Below are positions 8,174-17,048 of a stretch of 64,000 nucleotides of DNA, piece by piece. Source of the stretch: CAYGYG01 sp964354155. GTDB lineage: Bacteria > Hydrothermota > Tepidihabitantia > SM23-42 > CAYGYG01. Location of the stretch: assembly GCA_964354155.1 (NCBI GenBank), contig CAYGYG010000005.1:72428-136427 (forward strand), read 5' to 3'. The notes below the pieces were generated by a model. The model had not been told where the DNA came from. It did no database searches and saw only the letters and a program-made list of their open reading frames with translations. Position numbers and translations under genes: made by a program. Position 1 is the first letter of the stretch. The number at the start of each line of letters is the position of its first letter.

Positions 8174-9679
8174 CTACTGCGGCCCAAGCCCAATCTCCCA
8201 CTGGCCGATGGTCTGCCAGGGATTGGGGGCGATCGCCGGGCCGGAAGCCGGCCGCTTCGCGGCCGGACCGGCTTGAAGCACAATGGCCGCGGCGGCGACG
8301 ACGTCAACCGGCAACGTGGCGGCGGCACCAGGCCGGGTGCGCTGGAAATGCTGATCGACAAAACTGGTCGAAAGGCGGCCGGCGGCATATTCGGGATCCA
8401 TCAGCAGCCCGCGCAGGAAACCGATCGTCGATTTGATCCCGATGATGACGTATTCGTCAAGCGCAGCGATGAGGCGTTGGCGCGCCCGGTCGCGGTTCTC
8501 GGCCCAGCTGATGAGCTTGGAGAGAATCGGATCGTAGTACGGACTTATTTCGACACCGGCGTAGAGCGCCGAGTCACACCGGATACCGGGACCGGACGGT
8601 TCTTTGACGAAGTGGATCGTCCCGGGCGACGGCATGAAGTCATTGGCCGAGTCTTCGGCATAGACCCGGCACTCAATGGCATGACCGCGCTGCTGGAGGT
8701 CGCCCTGCTTGATGGAAAGCGGCTCGCCGGCTGCGACCAGGATCTGCTGGCGCACGAGATCGACGCCCGTGACCATCTCGGTGATGGGGTGCTCCACCTG
8801 AATCCGAGCATTGACTTCGAGAAAATAGAAATTCCGGTTACGGTCGAGCAGGAATTCGACGGTACCGGCATTGGTATAGCCAACCGCCTGGGCAACCTTG
8901 ACCGCGGTGGCGCCCATCTTCTGTCTTAAGACATCGTCGATAACCGGTGATGGTGTCTCTTCAATGATTTTCTGATGCCGACGCTGAATCGAGCACTCCC
9001 GTTCGAATAAGTGAACAACGCTGCCGTGCTGGTCGGCCAGGATCTGGAACTCGATGTGGCGGGGTTCTTCGATGTACTTTTCGAGATAGACCGAGGCATC
9101 GCCGAACGCGGACTTTGCCTCGCGCATGCCCGCGGCGACCGCATCTTTCAACTCCGCCTCGCGGCGCACGACGCGCATGCCCTTGCCGCCGCCGCCCAGT
9201 GAAGCCTTGACGATGACCGGATAGCCGACCGCACCGGCCCCGCGCAGAAAATCGTCAAGCTCCTTGCCGACAAACTGCATGCCCGGGATGATCGGGATAC
9301 TTTCTTTAATGACGGTGTTGCGGGACTCGACTTTGTCGCCGACGAGCTTGAGGGCTCGGGGATTCGGCCCGATGAAGATGAGGCCGGCATCGATGCAACG
9401 CTGGGCAAAGAGGTGATTCTCGGACATAAAACCGTAGCCCGGGTGCACCGCGTCCGCACCAGACTCATGGGCGGCCTTGATAATATGTTCGATGTTCAGA
9501 TAGCTCTCAAGCGGCGGCGGCGGGCCGAGACAAACCGCCTGGTTGGCCATCTGCACATGCAACGCGTCTCGGTCGACGTTGGAATAGACCGCGACCGTCG
9601 GGATCGACATCTCGCGACAGGCCCGGATGATCCTTACCGCGATCTCACCGCGGTTGGCGATGAGTATCTTCTTAAGCAT
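8174..9679 (-). CDS. accC: Biotin carboxylase subunit of an acyl-CoA carboxylase
   Basis: A 501-residue ATP-grasp protein that carboxylates biotin on its carrier using ATP and bicarbonate. Landmarks: N-terminal KKILIANRGEIAVRIIRA, the glycine-rich loop GGGGKGMR, ERECSIQRRHQKIIEE, FLEVNARIQVEHPITE and the C-terminal biotin-carboxylase cap. An extra ~45-residue Ala/Pro-rich tail ends in PNPWQTIGQWEI, resembling the linker of split methylcrotonyl- or propionyl-CoA carboxylase alpha chains. Its start overlaps the end of the cyclase/AAA gene by 8 bases, so expression is coupled to that regulator. A paralogue is at 45916-47415. Confidence 0.95.
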   Translation of the reverse strand: MLKKILIANRGEIAVRIIRACREMSIPTVAVYSNVDRDALHVQMANQAVCLGPPPPLESYLNIEHIIKAAHESGADAVHPGYGFMSENHLFAQRCIDAGLIFIGPNPRALKLVGDKVESRNTVIKESIPIIPGMQFVGKELDDFLRGAGAVGYPVIVKASLGGGGKGMRVVRREAELKDAVAAGMREAKSAFGDASVYLEKYIEEPRHIEFQILADQHGSVVHLFERECSIQRRHQKIIEETPSPVIDDVLRQKMGATAVKVAQAVGYTNAGTVEFLLDRNRNFYFLEVNARIQVEHPITEMVTGVDLVRQQILVAAGEPLSIKQGDLQQRGHAIECRVYAEDSANDFMPSPGTIHFVKEPSGPGIRCDSALYAGVEISPYYDPILSKLISWAENRDRARQRLIAALDEYVIIGIKSTIGFLRGLLMDPEYAAGRLSTSFVDQHFQRTRPGAAATLPVDVVAAAAIVLQAGPAAKRPASGPAIAPNPWQTIGQWEIGLGPQ

Positions 9680-12600
9680 CGAGTTGATCCAGCTCCTTGA
9701 GCTTATGTTCCAATTTCAGGTCGCCGTAGACGCGGCGCGCCTTACTCAGGTATTCGGTGACTCGATCATGGTTCGCTCCGGCGCCCTTAAGCATCCGGGC
9801 GTAAGCGGTGTAGCTGTCGGCCAATAGCTTGGGCCGGCCGATCTTGGTGAATAGGTCGATGGCCTTATCCAGGCTCTCCGTCGCCTCGCGGTACTGGCCC
9901 GCGGCCGTGTGGATTTTCCCGAAAGTCAGACTGCAGGCGGCCTGTCCCGAATGCGAACCCAGCTCCGCGGCGAGTTTGACGGCTCGTGCGGCGTACTCCA
10001 GGGCTTGCTTTACGTGAGGACCTTTGACGAGTTCCAATTCCGCCCGAACGATGTAGAGTGACAGCAGGGTGTCCTTGTTACCGATGTCGAGAAGAATGCT
10101 TTCACCCTGGAGCAGGTGTTCCTCCGCCTTGGCGACTTCGCCCATGTCGAAATAGGTCTCGCCGAGGAAGCAGTGGGCGTTGCCGACCTGCATCTTGTCG
10201 CCGATCTCGGTCGAAGCCTTCAGGTAGAGCTGCAGATACTCGAGTGCTTTGAGATACTCACCGAGTTCGCGGTAGACCCGGCTCATGTAGCCGGCGGCGA
10301 CGCCGACACCGAGCTTGTGTCCTACTTCCTCGGTTATCTTGTAGTCCTTCATGTAAAGCTCGATGGCGGTCCGGTAGTCGCCGCGGTAGTAGTAGATATC
10401 GCCCATGTTGTTGTAGGCGGTGGCAACCCCGCGCTTATGTCCGATTTCTTCTGATATCCGGGCATCCTTCTCGAACAGCGAAATCGCCTTATCGTATTCG
10501 CCGCGGTCCATATGGACCAGACCGAGATTATTAAGGGCGATGCACAGCCCCCGTTTGTAGTCGAGTTCCAGGTACAGGTCGAACGTCTTCTCAAAGTAAT
10601 CGGCCGCCTTGGTGTAGTCGCCGCGGACCCAGTACGAAAGCCCGATGGTGTTGTAACTGCGCGCGAAGATGCGTTTCTTTTCGGTTGCGTCGATGTCGAG
10701 TCCTTCAAGCACCTTGAGCTCTTTTTCGCATTCGGTGATGGCCCGCTCGGTTTCCCCTTTGGTGCGATAGAAAGAACACCGGAACAGTCTGATCTCCGAA
10801 CGTTCCAGCGTCTCTTCCCGCGAGTTGCCGCCAACCAGGCGTTCCGCCTCGTCCAGCATCTTGAGGGCGTTGTCGGCCCGGTCTAAGTCTTCGTAGGCCA
10901 GCGCGATCTTGCGCGTGGCCCGGGCCTGGACGACGTTGCTTTTGGTTACGGAACGCATCAGTGAATAACAGTCGATTGATTCACGGTAATTGCCTTTGTG
11001 GTCGAAGACATCGCCCAGTGCTTCATAGGCACCGGCCAGGTCTTCGGAGCGTGTGTCCGGATCATCGCGGACGAGTTCAATCAAGCGCTTGAAATGTTGC
11101 ACGGCTTCGTCGTTGGCAAAACGTTCCTTGGCTTTGTGTCCGGCTTGCTTCAGCCAGTGCACCGCTTTATCAAGGTCATCGCTGTTGCTGTACTGGTGAG
11201 CCAGGACTTCGGCGAATTCGGCGAGACGATCCGGATACATCTGTTCGATAATCTCACCGACCCGGCGGTGCAGTTCCATCCGGCGCTTTTTCAGAAGGCT
11301 GTTGTAGGTCACTTCATGAACCACTGGGTGCCGGAATTGATAACGAAACTTGGAATCGATACGGTCTTCGCCGATGAATTCGAAAGCCTCAAGCGTGCCG
11401 AGGTGGAGGCTGAGGATGAGACGATCGAGGTTGCAGATCGGCTCTAAGACTTCGATGTCGAAGATGCGGCCCACAACCGAGGCCCGCTGGAGTACTTCTT
11501 TTACTTCCGGTTCGAGACGTTCCATGCGCGCGGCGATGACGGCCTGAACCGTATCCGGAATCCGGATCGAAGCCACGTCCGCGGTCAAACGCCACACCCC
11601 TTCGGTGAAGACCAGGACCTCGGCGTCAATCAGGGAACGGACAATCTCTTCGAGAAAAAAGGGACTGCCTTCGGCTTTGGCCAAAATCCGGTCTTTGAAA
11701 CCTTCGGTGATGCCGGGGATCTGCAACAGATTGTAGACGAGCTGACTACTGGCTTCGTATTCCAGGGGCTTGAGTATGATCTCGGAGAACTTACTGCCCA
11801 TTTTTTTGCTTAGGCGGTCTTTGACCTTGTAGCACTCAACGCCCTTTTCGACCCGGGAGAGGCAGACGAACGCGACCGGCAGCGGCCCGGCCAGGTCGAC
11901 GATGAATTCCAAAAGCTCAAGCGAGCCCGAGTCAATCCAGTGATAATCTTCGATAATGAGCACGAGGGGCTGCCGTCGGGCCAAAAGCGTGACCAATTGC
12001 CGCATGCTGAGATGAATCTGAATCTTGAGCGACTTGGCATCAAGGTATTTGATCTTCTCGTCCAGTTCGCCTTCGAAACGGATCGAGAACAGGTAGCCGA
12101 TGTAGGGGAGAATCTGGGCATATTCTGGTCCCATCACCAGCGGACCTTGTCGGAGAAGCTGTTCTTTGATCTGGGTCGAGGAGTCCTGATCTTTAATGCC
12201 GAAGAGATTCTTCAAGATGTGCAGAAAGGGATGGTAGAACAGGCCGCGGCCGTAAGACAGGCACCGCCCTTCGAGGATGGTAACCGGCGACCCCCGGTCG
12301 GCCAGGTCATGTAACATCTCAAACCCCAGCCGCGACTTGCCAACCCCGGCCTCGCCGGTTATGAAGACGACCCTTTCCTGCCCCTGGAACACTTCACTCA
12401 TCAGGGCTTTGACGGCGTTGAACTCGCGGTCCCGCCCGACCATTGGTGAGTATAGTCCCTGGATACCGCGTTTTGGTTCGGGCTCCGCTTTGATGCCCGA
12501 TGGCCGGTAGACGCGAACCCGTCCTTCAAGGCCTTTGATAGCCAGTTCGGTCATCGGCGCGTAGTCGAAAAGATAACGGGTAAGGCGGTAGGTGGACTCA

Positions 12601-13106
12601 GCAACATGGATTTCGCCGTGCTGGGAAGCATCCTTGAGCCGGGAAGCGAAGTTGACAACGTCGCCCATTACCGAATATTCATGTTTGTCGGCGGAACCGA
12701 CTTCTCCGACGTAGACGGTACCGCTGTTAATACCGATGTGGAGGCCCAGAGTGTTCTTGATTTTCAGTTTGGCGGACAGGGCGGAGTTTATCTGGGGCAG
12801 GTATTCCATCATCTCAAGAGCGGCGCGTACGGCACGTTCCGGATCGTCCTCGTGCATATCCGGCAGACCGAATATCGCGATAACCAAGTCGCCCTCGTAC
12901 TTATAGATCGTACCCCCCTGCTTGATGATGGCGGAATTGAGGTGTTCAAAACAGAGATTGGCGGCATCGCGGACTTCTTCCGGCTCCAGCGCCTTGGACA
13001 TTGCCGTAAACCCGGAGAGGTCGGCAAAGACAAGGGTAACAAAACGTCGCTCGCCTTCGCCGCGCGGTTTTGACCGGCTGCTCAAACCGGAAGCGGTGGT
13101 GATCAT
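9672..13106 (-). CDS. Class III adenylate/guanylate cyclase fused to AAA ATPase and TPR repeats
   Basis: A 1144-residue cytoplasmic regulator. Residues ~20-200 form a class III nucleotide cyclase: metal-binding Asp29 (FADLSGFT) and Asp73 (KYEGD), and the transition-state Asn/Arg pair in GDVVNFASRL, so it looks catalytically intact. Residues ~220-560 hold an AAA/STAND-like ATPase with Walker A GEAGVGKS and Walker B LVLIIEDYHWID. The C-terminal ~500 residues are tandem tetratricopeptide repeats (YNNMGDIYYYRGDY and similar). This cyclase-AAA-TPR order is known in many bacteria as a large signalling ATPase of unclear input. Here it is wedged between an enoyl-CoA hydratase gene (12 bases upstream) and accC (8-base overlap), suggesting a link to acyl-CoA metabolism. 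Confidence 0.93.
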   Translation of the reverse strand: MITTASGLSSRSKPRGEGERRFVTLVFADLSGFTAMSKALEPEEVRDAANLCFEHLNSAIIKQGGTIYKYEGDLVIAIFGLPDMHEDDPERAVRAALEMMEYLPQINSALSAKLKIKNTLGLHIGINSGTVYVGEVGSADKHEYSVMGDVVNFASRLKDASQHGEIHVAESTYRLTRYLFDYAPMTELAIKGLEGRVRVYRPSGIKAEPEPKRGIQGLYSPMVGRDREFNAVKALMSEVFQGQERVVFITGEAGVGKSRLGFEMLHDLADRGSPVTILEGRCLSYGRGLFYHPFLHILKNLFGIKDQDSSTQIKEQLLRQGPLVMGPEYAQILPYIGYLFSIRFEGELDEKIKYLDAKSLKIQIHLSMRQLVTLLARRQPLVLIIEDYHWIDSGSLELLEFIVDLAGPLPVAFVCLSRVEKGVECYKVKDRLSKKMGSKFSEIILKPLEYEASSQLVYNLLQIPGITEGFKDRILAKAEGSPFFLEEIVRSLIDAEVLVFTEGVWRLTADVASIRIPDTVQAVIAARMERLEPEVKEVLQRASVVGRIFDIEVLEPICNLDRLILSLHLGTLEAFEFIGEDRIDSKFRYQFRHPVVHEVTYNSLLKKRRMELHRRVGEIIEQMYPDRLAEFAEVLAHQYSNSDDLDKAVHWLKQAGHKAKERFANDEAVQHFKRLIELVRDDPDTRSEDLAGAYEALGDVFDHKGNYRESIDCYSLMRSVTKSNVVQARATRKIALAYEDLDRADNALKMLDEAERLVGGNSREETLERSEIRLFRCSFYRTKGETERAITECEKELKVLEGLDIDATEKKRIFARSYNTIGLSYWVRGDYTKAADYFEKTFDLYLELDYKRGLCIALNNLGLVHMDRGEYDKAISLFEKDARISEEIGHKRGVATAYNNMGDIYYYRGDYRTAIELYMKDYKITEEVGHKLGVGVAAGYMSRVYRELGEYLKALEYLQLYLKASTEIGDKMQVGNAHCFLGETYFDMGEVAKAEEHLLQGESILLDIGNKDTLLSLYIVRAELELVKGPHVKQALEYAARAVKLAAELGSHSGQAACSLTFGKIHTAAGQYREATESLDKAIDLFTKIGRPKLLADSYTAYARMLKGAGANHDRVTEYLSKARRVYGDLKLEHKLKELDQLDA

Positions 13107-13118
13107 GTCGAAGCTTGC

Positions 13119-13913
13119 CTAGGGCTGATTCCAGCCCGGTTTCCGTTTTTCCAGGAAGGCGGACATACCTTCCTGAGCCTCAGCTGCGATCCGGAGCTGG
13201 GCAATGACCTCAGCGGTATAGCGCCGGGCCTCCTCGAATGTTATCTGGGGCACCCGGCTCAGTAGTTCCTTACACCTGCGAATTGCTTCCGGACCGCTCG
13301 AGATGAGTTGATTGGCAAGTTCGTCGAGCGTCCGGTCGAGGTCGTCGGCCGGGACAACCCGGTTGACCAAGCCCGCGGTCAGCGCCCGTTCGGCACTCAA
13401 CCGCTCACCGGTCAAGAAGAACTCGCGACAGGCGCCCTCGCCGCACTTCTTGATGACATAGGGCGATATGCAGGCGGGAACTAATCCGAGTTTCACCTCG
13501 CTGAAGCTGAACTTCGCATCCTGGGCGGCAACCGCGATATCGCAGACCGCAACCAGGCCGGTGCCGCCGCCGATTGCCGCCCCCTGCACCCGGGCAATCG
13601 TCGGCTTGGGCGACGAATAGATGAGGTGAAGCATCTCGGCCAGTTCCAGCGATTCGCGCAGGTTCTCGTCGTACGTGTAATCCTTGATCTCACGCATCCA
13701 GTTCAGGTCCGCACCGGCACAGAAGGACTTGCCCTCGCCGCGGAGCACGATCAGCCTCAGGTCGGGCATCTGCTCGATGGCTTTGAAGACCAGGATCAGT
13801 TCCTGGATCATTCTCCGGTTGAAGGCATTGTGGACTGAAGGACGATTCAAGATGACGTGACCGACTGGGCCCCGCGGGGAAAAGGTGACGGTCTCCAGGG
13901 TGTCGTGAATCAT
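13119..13913 (-). CDS. Enoyl-CoA hydratase/isomerase family protein, methylglutaconyl-CoA hydratase-like
   Basis: A 264-residue crotonase-fold enzyme. The oxyanion-hole segments (FCAGADLNWM and GAAIGGGTGLVAVCD) and the block FSEVKLGLVPACISPYV are present. The Glu of SEVKLG matches the second catalytic glutamate, while the first (usually GGG-x-E-L) is replaced in GGGTGL. That substitution together with VPAxISPYV is a pattern I associate with LiuC-type methylglutaconyl-CoA hydratases of leucine breakdown; the substrate assignment is inference. It is the first gene of the operon with cyclase, biotin carboxylase and carrier. A TTGACT/TATAAT promoter ends 5 nt before its ATG, so the mRNA is probably leaderless. 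Confidence 0.85.
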   Translation of the reverse strand: MIHDTLETVTFSPRGPVGHVILNRPSVHNAFNRRMIQELILVFKAIEQMPDLRLIVLRGEGKSFCAGADLNWMREIKDYTYDENLRESLELAEMLHLIYSSPKPTIARVQGAAIGGGTGLVAVCDIAVAAQDAKFSFSEVKLGLVPACISPYVIKKCGEGACREFFLTGERLSAERALTAGLVNRVVPADDLDRTLDELANQLISSGPEAIRRCKELLSRVPQITFEEARRYTAEVIAQLRIAAEAQEGMSAFLEKRKPGWNQP

Positions 13914-13918
13914 TGAGG

Positions 13919-13947
13919 ATTATAGCGTAGAAACACAAGTAAGTCAA
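13919..13947 (-). promoter_or_regulatory. Promoter of the hydratase-cyclase-carboxylase operon
   Basis: On the minus strand, TTGACT (13942-13947), a 17-nt spacer and TATAAT (13919-13924). The ATG is 5 nt beyond the -10 box, leaving no room for a leader or ribosome site. Confidence 0.8.
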
Positions 13948-14026
13948 GAAAAGTGAGTGCCCCGGCGCGGTTTCGCCGACACCGGGTACCGCACAAGAAA
14001 TGCGAAGTCCCATTTCATGTCACTAT

Positions 14027-14376
14027 CACGACTCTTGCATTTTCCTGACGATGATAAATTTTGGGCTTGCGGTTTCATATTCGCCCAATTACTCTATTCC
14101 GTGGAATTATTACTCGTTCTTATTACCTGCGATTTATCAAAAGTTAGACCGCTACCCTAATCCGCCTAAGGCGGACGCCCTTGGGCGGCGGGGTAGCTGG
14201 TGTGATCCTCGTGGCTCAAATGAACCCTAACTGCGCCCAAAACTTATCTTCTGTCAATTCATATAACGGTCATGTCGCTATGAGACACGGACAAATGTCA
14301 AAGCTTCAAACTGCCGGCACCTTCTTGAGTCCCAACCGCGGAGTCCATCTTCTCCTTGCGTTTCACAAAAGTCGTG
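14027..14376 (+). repeat. Intergenic repeat with terminal inverted repeats, copy 1
   Basis: This non-coding stretch shares blocks with 43566-43815: TTCATATTCGCCCAA, AAAGTTAG, then CCCTAATCCG with a TCCGCCTAAGGCGGA palindrome at 14161-14175, CGCCCTT and GTGGCTCA. The left end CACGACTCTTGCA (14027-14039) faces an imperfect inverted copy CACAAAAGTCGTG (14364-14376). The structure resembles a decayed miniature transposable element. It fills most of the 13914-14412 gap; the rest is the two promoters. Confidence 0.6.
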
Positions 14377-14378
14377 TA

Positions 14379-14406
14379 TTGACTTTTGATTCTGTTGGAT
14401 TATGAT
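14379..14406 (+). promoter_or_regulatory. lysS operon promoter, leaderless configuration
   Basis: TTGACT (14379-14384), a 16-nt spacer and TATGAT (14401-14406). The -35 box abuts the right end of the intergenic repeat. ATG 14413 is exactly 7 nt past the -10 box. Confidence 0.75.
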
Positions 14407-14412
14407 ATGGCC

Positions 14413-15864
14413 ATGGCTCCGGAAGTGCTGAAAGAAGAAGAAGTTCGAAGGGAAAAGCTTCAGAAACTCAGGGCCAAAGGTCTCAATCCATACCCCTACC
14501 GGTTTGACCGGACCCACACTACCGGTCAGATTGTCCAATCTTTCGGCGACCTTGAAACGCAGGGAACCGTGGTCGCGGCGTGCGGCCGGGTCGTGGCCAT
14601 CCGGCGCCACGGCAAAGCGATGTTTGTCAACATCAGCGATGAGTCGGGCAAAATTCAGCTCTACTTGAGGTCCGATGCCTTGGGCGAGCGCTATGAAATC
14701 GTCGATTTTATTGATATTGGGGATTTTCTGGGTGTGCGCGGCAAAGCCTTCAAGACCAAGACCGGCGAACCAACGATCATGGTTGAGGATTTCGTCATCT
14801 TGTCCAAATCCTTGAGACCCCTGCCCGAGAAATGGCACGGGCTCAAGGACGTTGAACTAAGGTATCGTTACCGGTACTTGGACCTGCTGGCCAATGAAGA
14901 GACCAGAAGCGCGCTCCGGCAACGAGCGAAGATCTGCAATGTTATAAGAGATTTTCTGAATGAAAGAGGTTTTATCGAAGTCGAAACCCCCATTCTCCAG
15001 CCGGTCTACGGAGGGGCGACCGCCAATCCTTTCAAGACCTACTACCATGCGTTGGCGTCGGAGGTGTACCTGCGCATTGCCGACGAGCTGTACCTTAAGC
15101 GGCTCATCGTCGGCGGCTATGAGAAAGTCTACGAGATCGGTCGTGATTTCCGTAACGAAGGCGTGGACCGCTTTCACAATCCTGAATTCACGATGCTTGA
15201 AGCCTACGAGGCCTACAAAGACTACAACGATGTGATGTTGCTGGTCGAGGATCTGCTCATTCGCATTACCAAAGACCTTCACGGCGGCAATCGCCTCGTC
15301 TTTCAAGGCCGGGCCGCGGACTTAAACAAGCCATTCAGGCGGATTTACTATGTTGCCGAGCTTACCCAGATGATGGGTACCGATCCGTTGACCCTGGGCA
15401 AAGAGGCGCTGCGCCAGCAGGCTGAGAAGTTCGGTCTGGAGCTTGGCGCCGGTCTCTCAAAGGGCAAGATAATCGACAAGCTGTTCGAGGAATTGGTGCA
15501 AAAGAAAATCGTCGAGCCCACTTTTGTCTGCGACTACCCCAAGTTGATTTCGCCCCTGGCCAAGGAGCACCGGCAGAATAAGGACTTGGTCGAGCGCTTC
15601 GAACTCTTTGCGTTCGGGGTGGAGCTAGCGAATGCCTTCTCCGAGCTGAACGACCCGGTCGAACAGCGGCGTCGCTTTGAAGAACAGCTGGCGGAAAAAG
15701 AGGAAGGTATCGGAGAAATCGACGAAGACTTTCTGCTTGCCCTGGAGCACGGCATGCCGCCCACCGGAGGTCTGGGGATCGGCATTGACCGGCTCTGCAT
15801 GGTTTTGCTCGATAAACCGTCACTGCGGGACGTCATTGCCTTTCCTCATCTGAGAAAAGAATGA
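14413..15864 (+). CDS. lysS: Lysyl-tRNA synthetase, class II
   Basis: A 483-residue class II synthetase of normal length that charges tRNA(Lys). An N-terminal OB-fold anticodon domain is followed by the catalytic core: motif 1 around ERGFIEVETPILQP, motif 2 around EIGRDFRNEGVDRFHNPEF, and motif 3 GLGIGIDRLCM. I chose ATG 14413 because it sits 7 nt after the -10 box, as for metG. ATG 14407 and an in-frame TTG at 14386 are alternatives, but the latter is inside the promoter. The stop overlaps lolC as ATGA, starting a tightly coupled six-gene chain that runs to mutL. Confidence 0.96.
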   Translation: MAPEVLKEEEVRREKLQKLRAKGLNPYPYRFDRTHTTGQIVQSFGDLETQGTVVAACGRVVAIRRHGKAMFVNISDESGKIQLYLRSDALGERYEIVDFIDIGDFLGVRGKAFKTKTGEPTIMVEDFVILSKSLRPLPEKWHGLKDVELRYRYRYLDLLANEETRSALRQRAKICNVIRDFLNERGFIEVETPILQPVYGGATANPFKTYYHALASEVYLRIADELYLKRLIVGGYEKVYEIGRDFRNEGVDRFHNPEFTMLEAYEAYKDYNDVMLLVEDLLIRITKDLHGGNRLVFQGRAADLNKPFRRIYYVAELTQMMGTDPLTLGKEALRQQAEKFGLELGAGLSKGKIIDKLFEELVQKKIVEPTFVCDYPKLISPLAKEHRQNKDLVERFELFAFGVELANAFSELNDPVEQRRRFEEQLAEKEEGIGEIDEDFLLALEHGMPPTGGLGIGIDRLCMVLLDKPSLRDVIAFPHLRKE

Positions 15865-17048
15865 ACCTCGAGTTATTCGTCGCCCGCCGTTATCTGACCT
15901 CACGGCTCACCACGATCATTGCGACCGGCGGCGTTTTCGTGGGCGTATCTTGTCTCTTGATCACGCTTTCGATCATGAACGGCTTTCAGAACGAACTGAA
16001 ACGGCGGATCCTGGGCGGCACGCCGCACATCCTGATTCAGAAATATTTCAACGAGCCGATGAGCGACTACCGCGGGGTGATGGAAGAGATCAAGCGGTTC
16101 GATTTCGTCGAGCATACCGCGCCGTTCGTCTACACAAAATCGATCATCCGGTATCGCCTCAACACCGACGGCGTTGTGATCAAGGGAGTTGTTGCCGAGC
16201 GCGAGCGTGAGATCACGGATGTCGGCAAGAGCATGGTGGACGGGGAATTTTCCTTGGATAATAGGGGGGCGGTAATCGGTGTTGACCTGGCCGATGGCCT
16301 GAACGCGCGGGTCGGGGACACCATTCTCATTGCCACGCCCTTCACGACCAGCTTTGGAGTCTTGCCGGCTGCCCAGCGCTTCGTGGTGCGCGGGATTTTT
16401 GACCTGGGGATGTACGAATATAATTCCAGCTTCGTCTACCTGGCCATGAAAGATGTCCAGAAGCTCTACAATTTGAATGACCAGGTTTCGGGTATCGAAA
16501 TAAGAGTGACCGATATCTACAAAGCACCCGACTATGCGAAAAGGCTTGAGGAAGCGATCGGCTATCCTTACAAGGTGACCGACTGGGTGCGCCTTAACCA
16601 TTCCCTGTTCGCGGCCCTTAAGTTTGAGAAGGTTTTGGCTTTCATAGTGTTGTTGCTGATTGTACTGGTGGCGGCCTTCAACATTGTCGGCGTGCTCGTC
16701 ATGCTGGTCAACAAAAAGACCAAGGAGATCGGGATCCTAAAGTCGATGGGGGCCCGGGCCGGGGCGATCATGCGAATCTTCGTCTACAAAGGGACGATCA
16801 TCGGCACGTTCGGGACGGTGCTGGGCATCCTCTTCAGCGTCGGCGCCTGCTATTTCCTCAACCGCTGGAAGGTTATCAACTTGCCGGGTGATGTCTATTT
16901 CATCGAAACCCTGCCGGTGGAGATGAACGCAACCGATTTCCTGTTAGTTGCCGTGGCGGCAATCCTTATCTCGTTTATCGCTTCGCTCTACCCGGCCTAC
17001 AAAGCTGCGAGGCTGACCATCGTTGATGCGATTCGTTATGAGTCCTGA
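15861..17048 (+). CDS. lolC: Lipoprotein-releasing ABC transporter permease LolC/LolE
   Basis: A 395-residue MacB/FtsX-type permease: one N-terminal membrane helix (about residues 20-42, GVFVGVSCLLITLSIMNGF), a large periplasmic domain to ~250, then three C-terminal helices. With LolD it extracts outer-membrane lipoproteins from the inner membrane for hand-over to a carrier. The family marker NGFQNELKRRILG after helix 1 and the cytoplasmic coupling sequence KKTKEIGILKSMGA are both present. Only one permease gene is present, so the complex may be a homodimer (LolF-like) instead of LolCE. It overlaps lysS by ATGA and lolD by 11 bases. Confidence 0.92.
   Translation: MNLELFVARRYLTSRLTTIIATGGVFVGVSCLLITLSIMNGFQNELKRRILGGTPHILIQKYFNEPMSDYRGVMEEIKRFDFVEHTAPFVYTKSIIRYRLNTDGVVIKGVVAEREREITDVGKSMVDGEFSLDNRGAVIGVDLADGLNARVGDTILIATPFTTSFGVLPAAQRFVVRGIFDLGMYEYNSSFVYLAMKDVQKLYNLNDQVSGIEIRVTDIYKAPDYAKRLEEAIGYPYKVTDWVRLNHSLFAALKFEKVLAFIVLLLIVLVAAFNIVGVLVMLVNKKTKEIGILKSMGARAGAIMRIFVYKGTIIGTFGTVLGILFSVGACYFLNRWKVINLPGDVYFIETLPVEMNATDFLLVAVAAILISFIASLYPAYKAARLTIVDAIRYES

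Noticed and set aside
14027..14376. Short open frames within the intergenic repeat as genes
   Set aside because: They lack ribosome sites and known motifs, and the stretch is homologous to a second non-coding copy where these frames are not kept.
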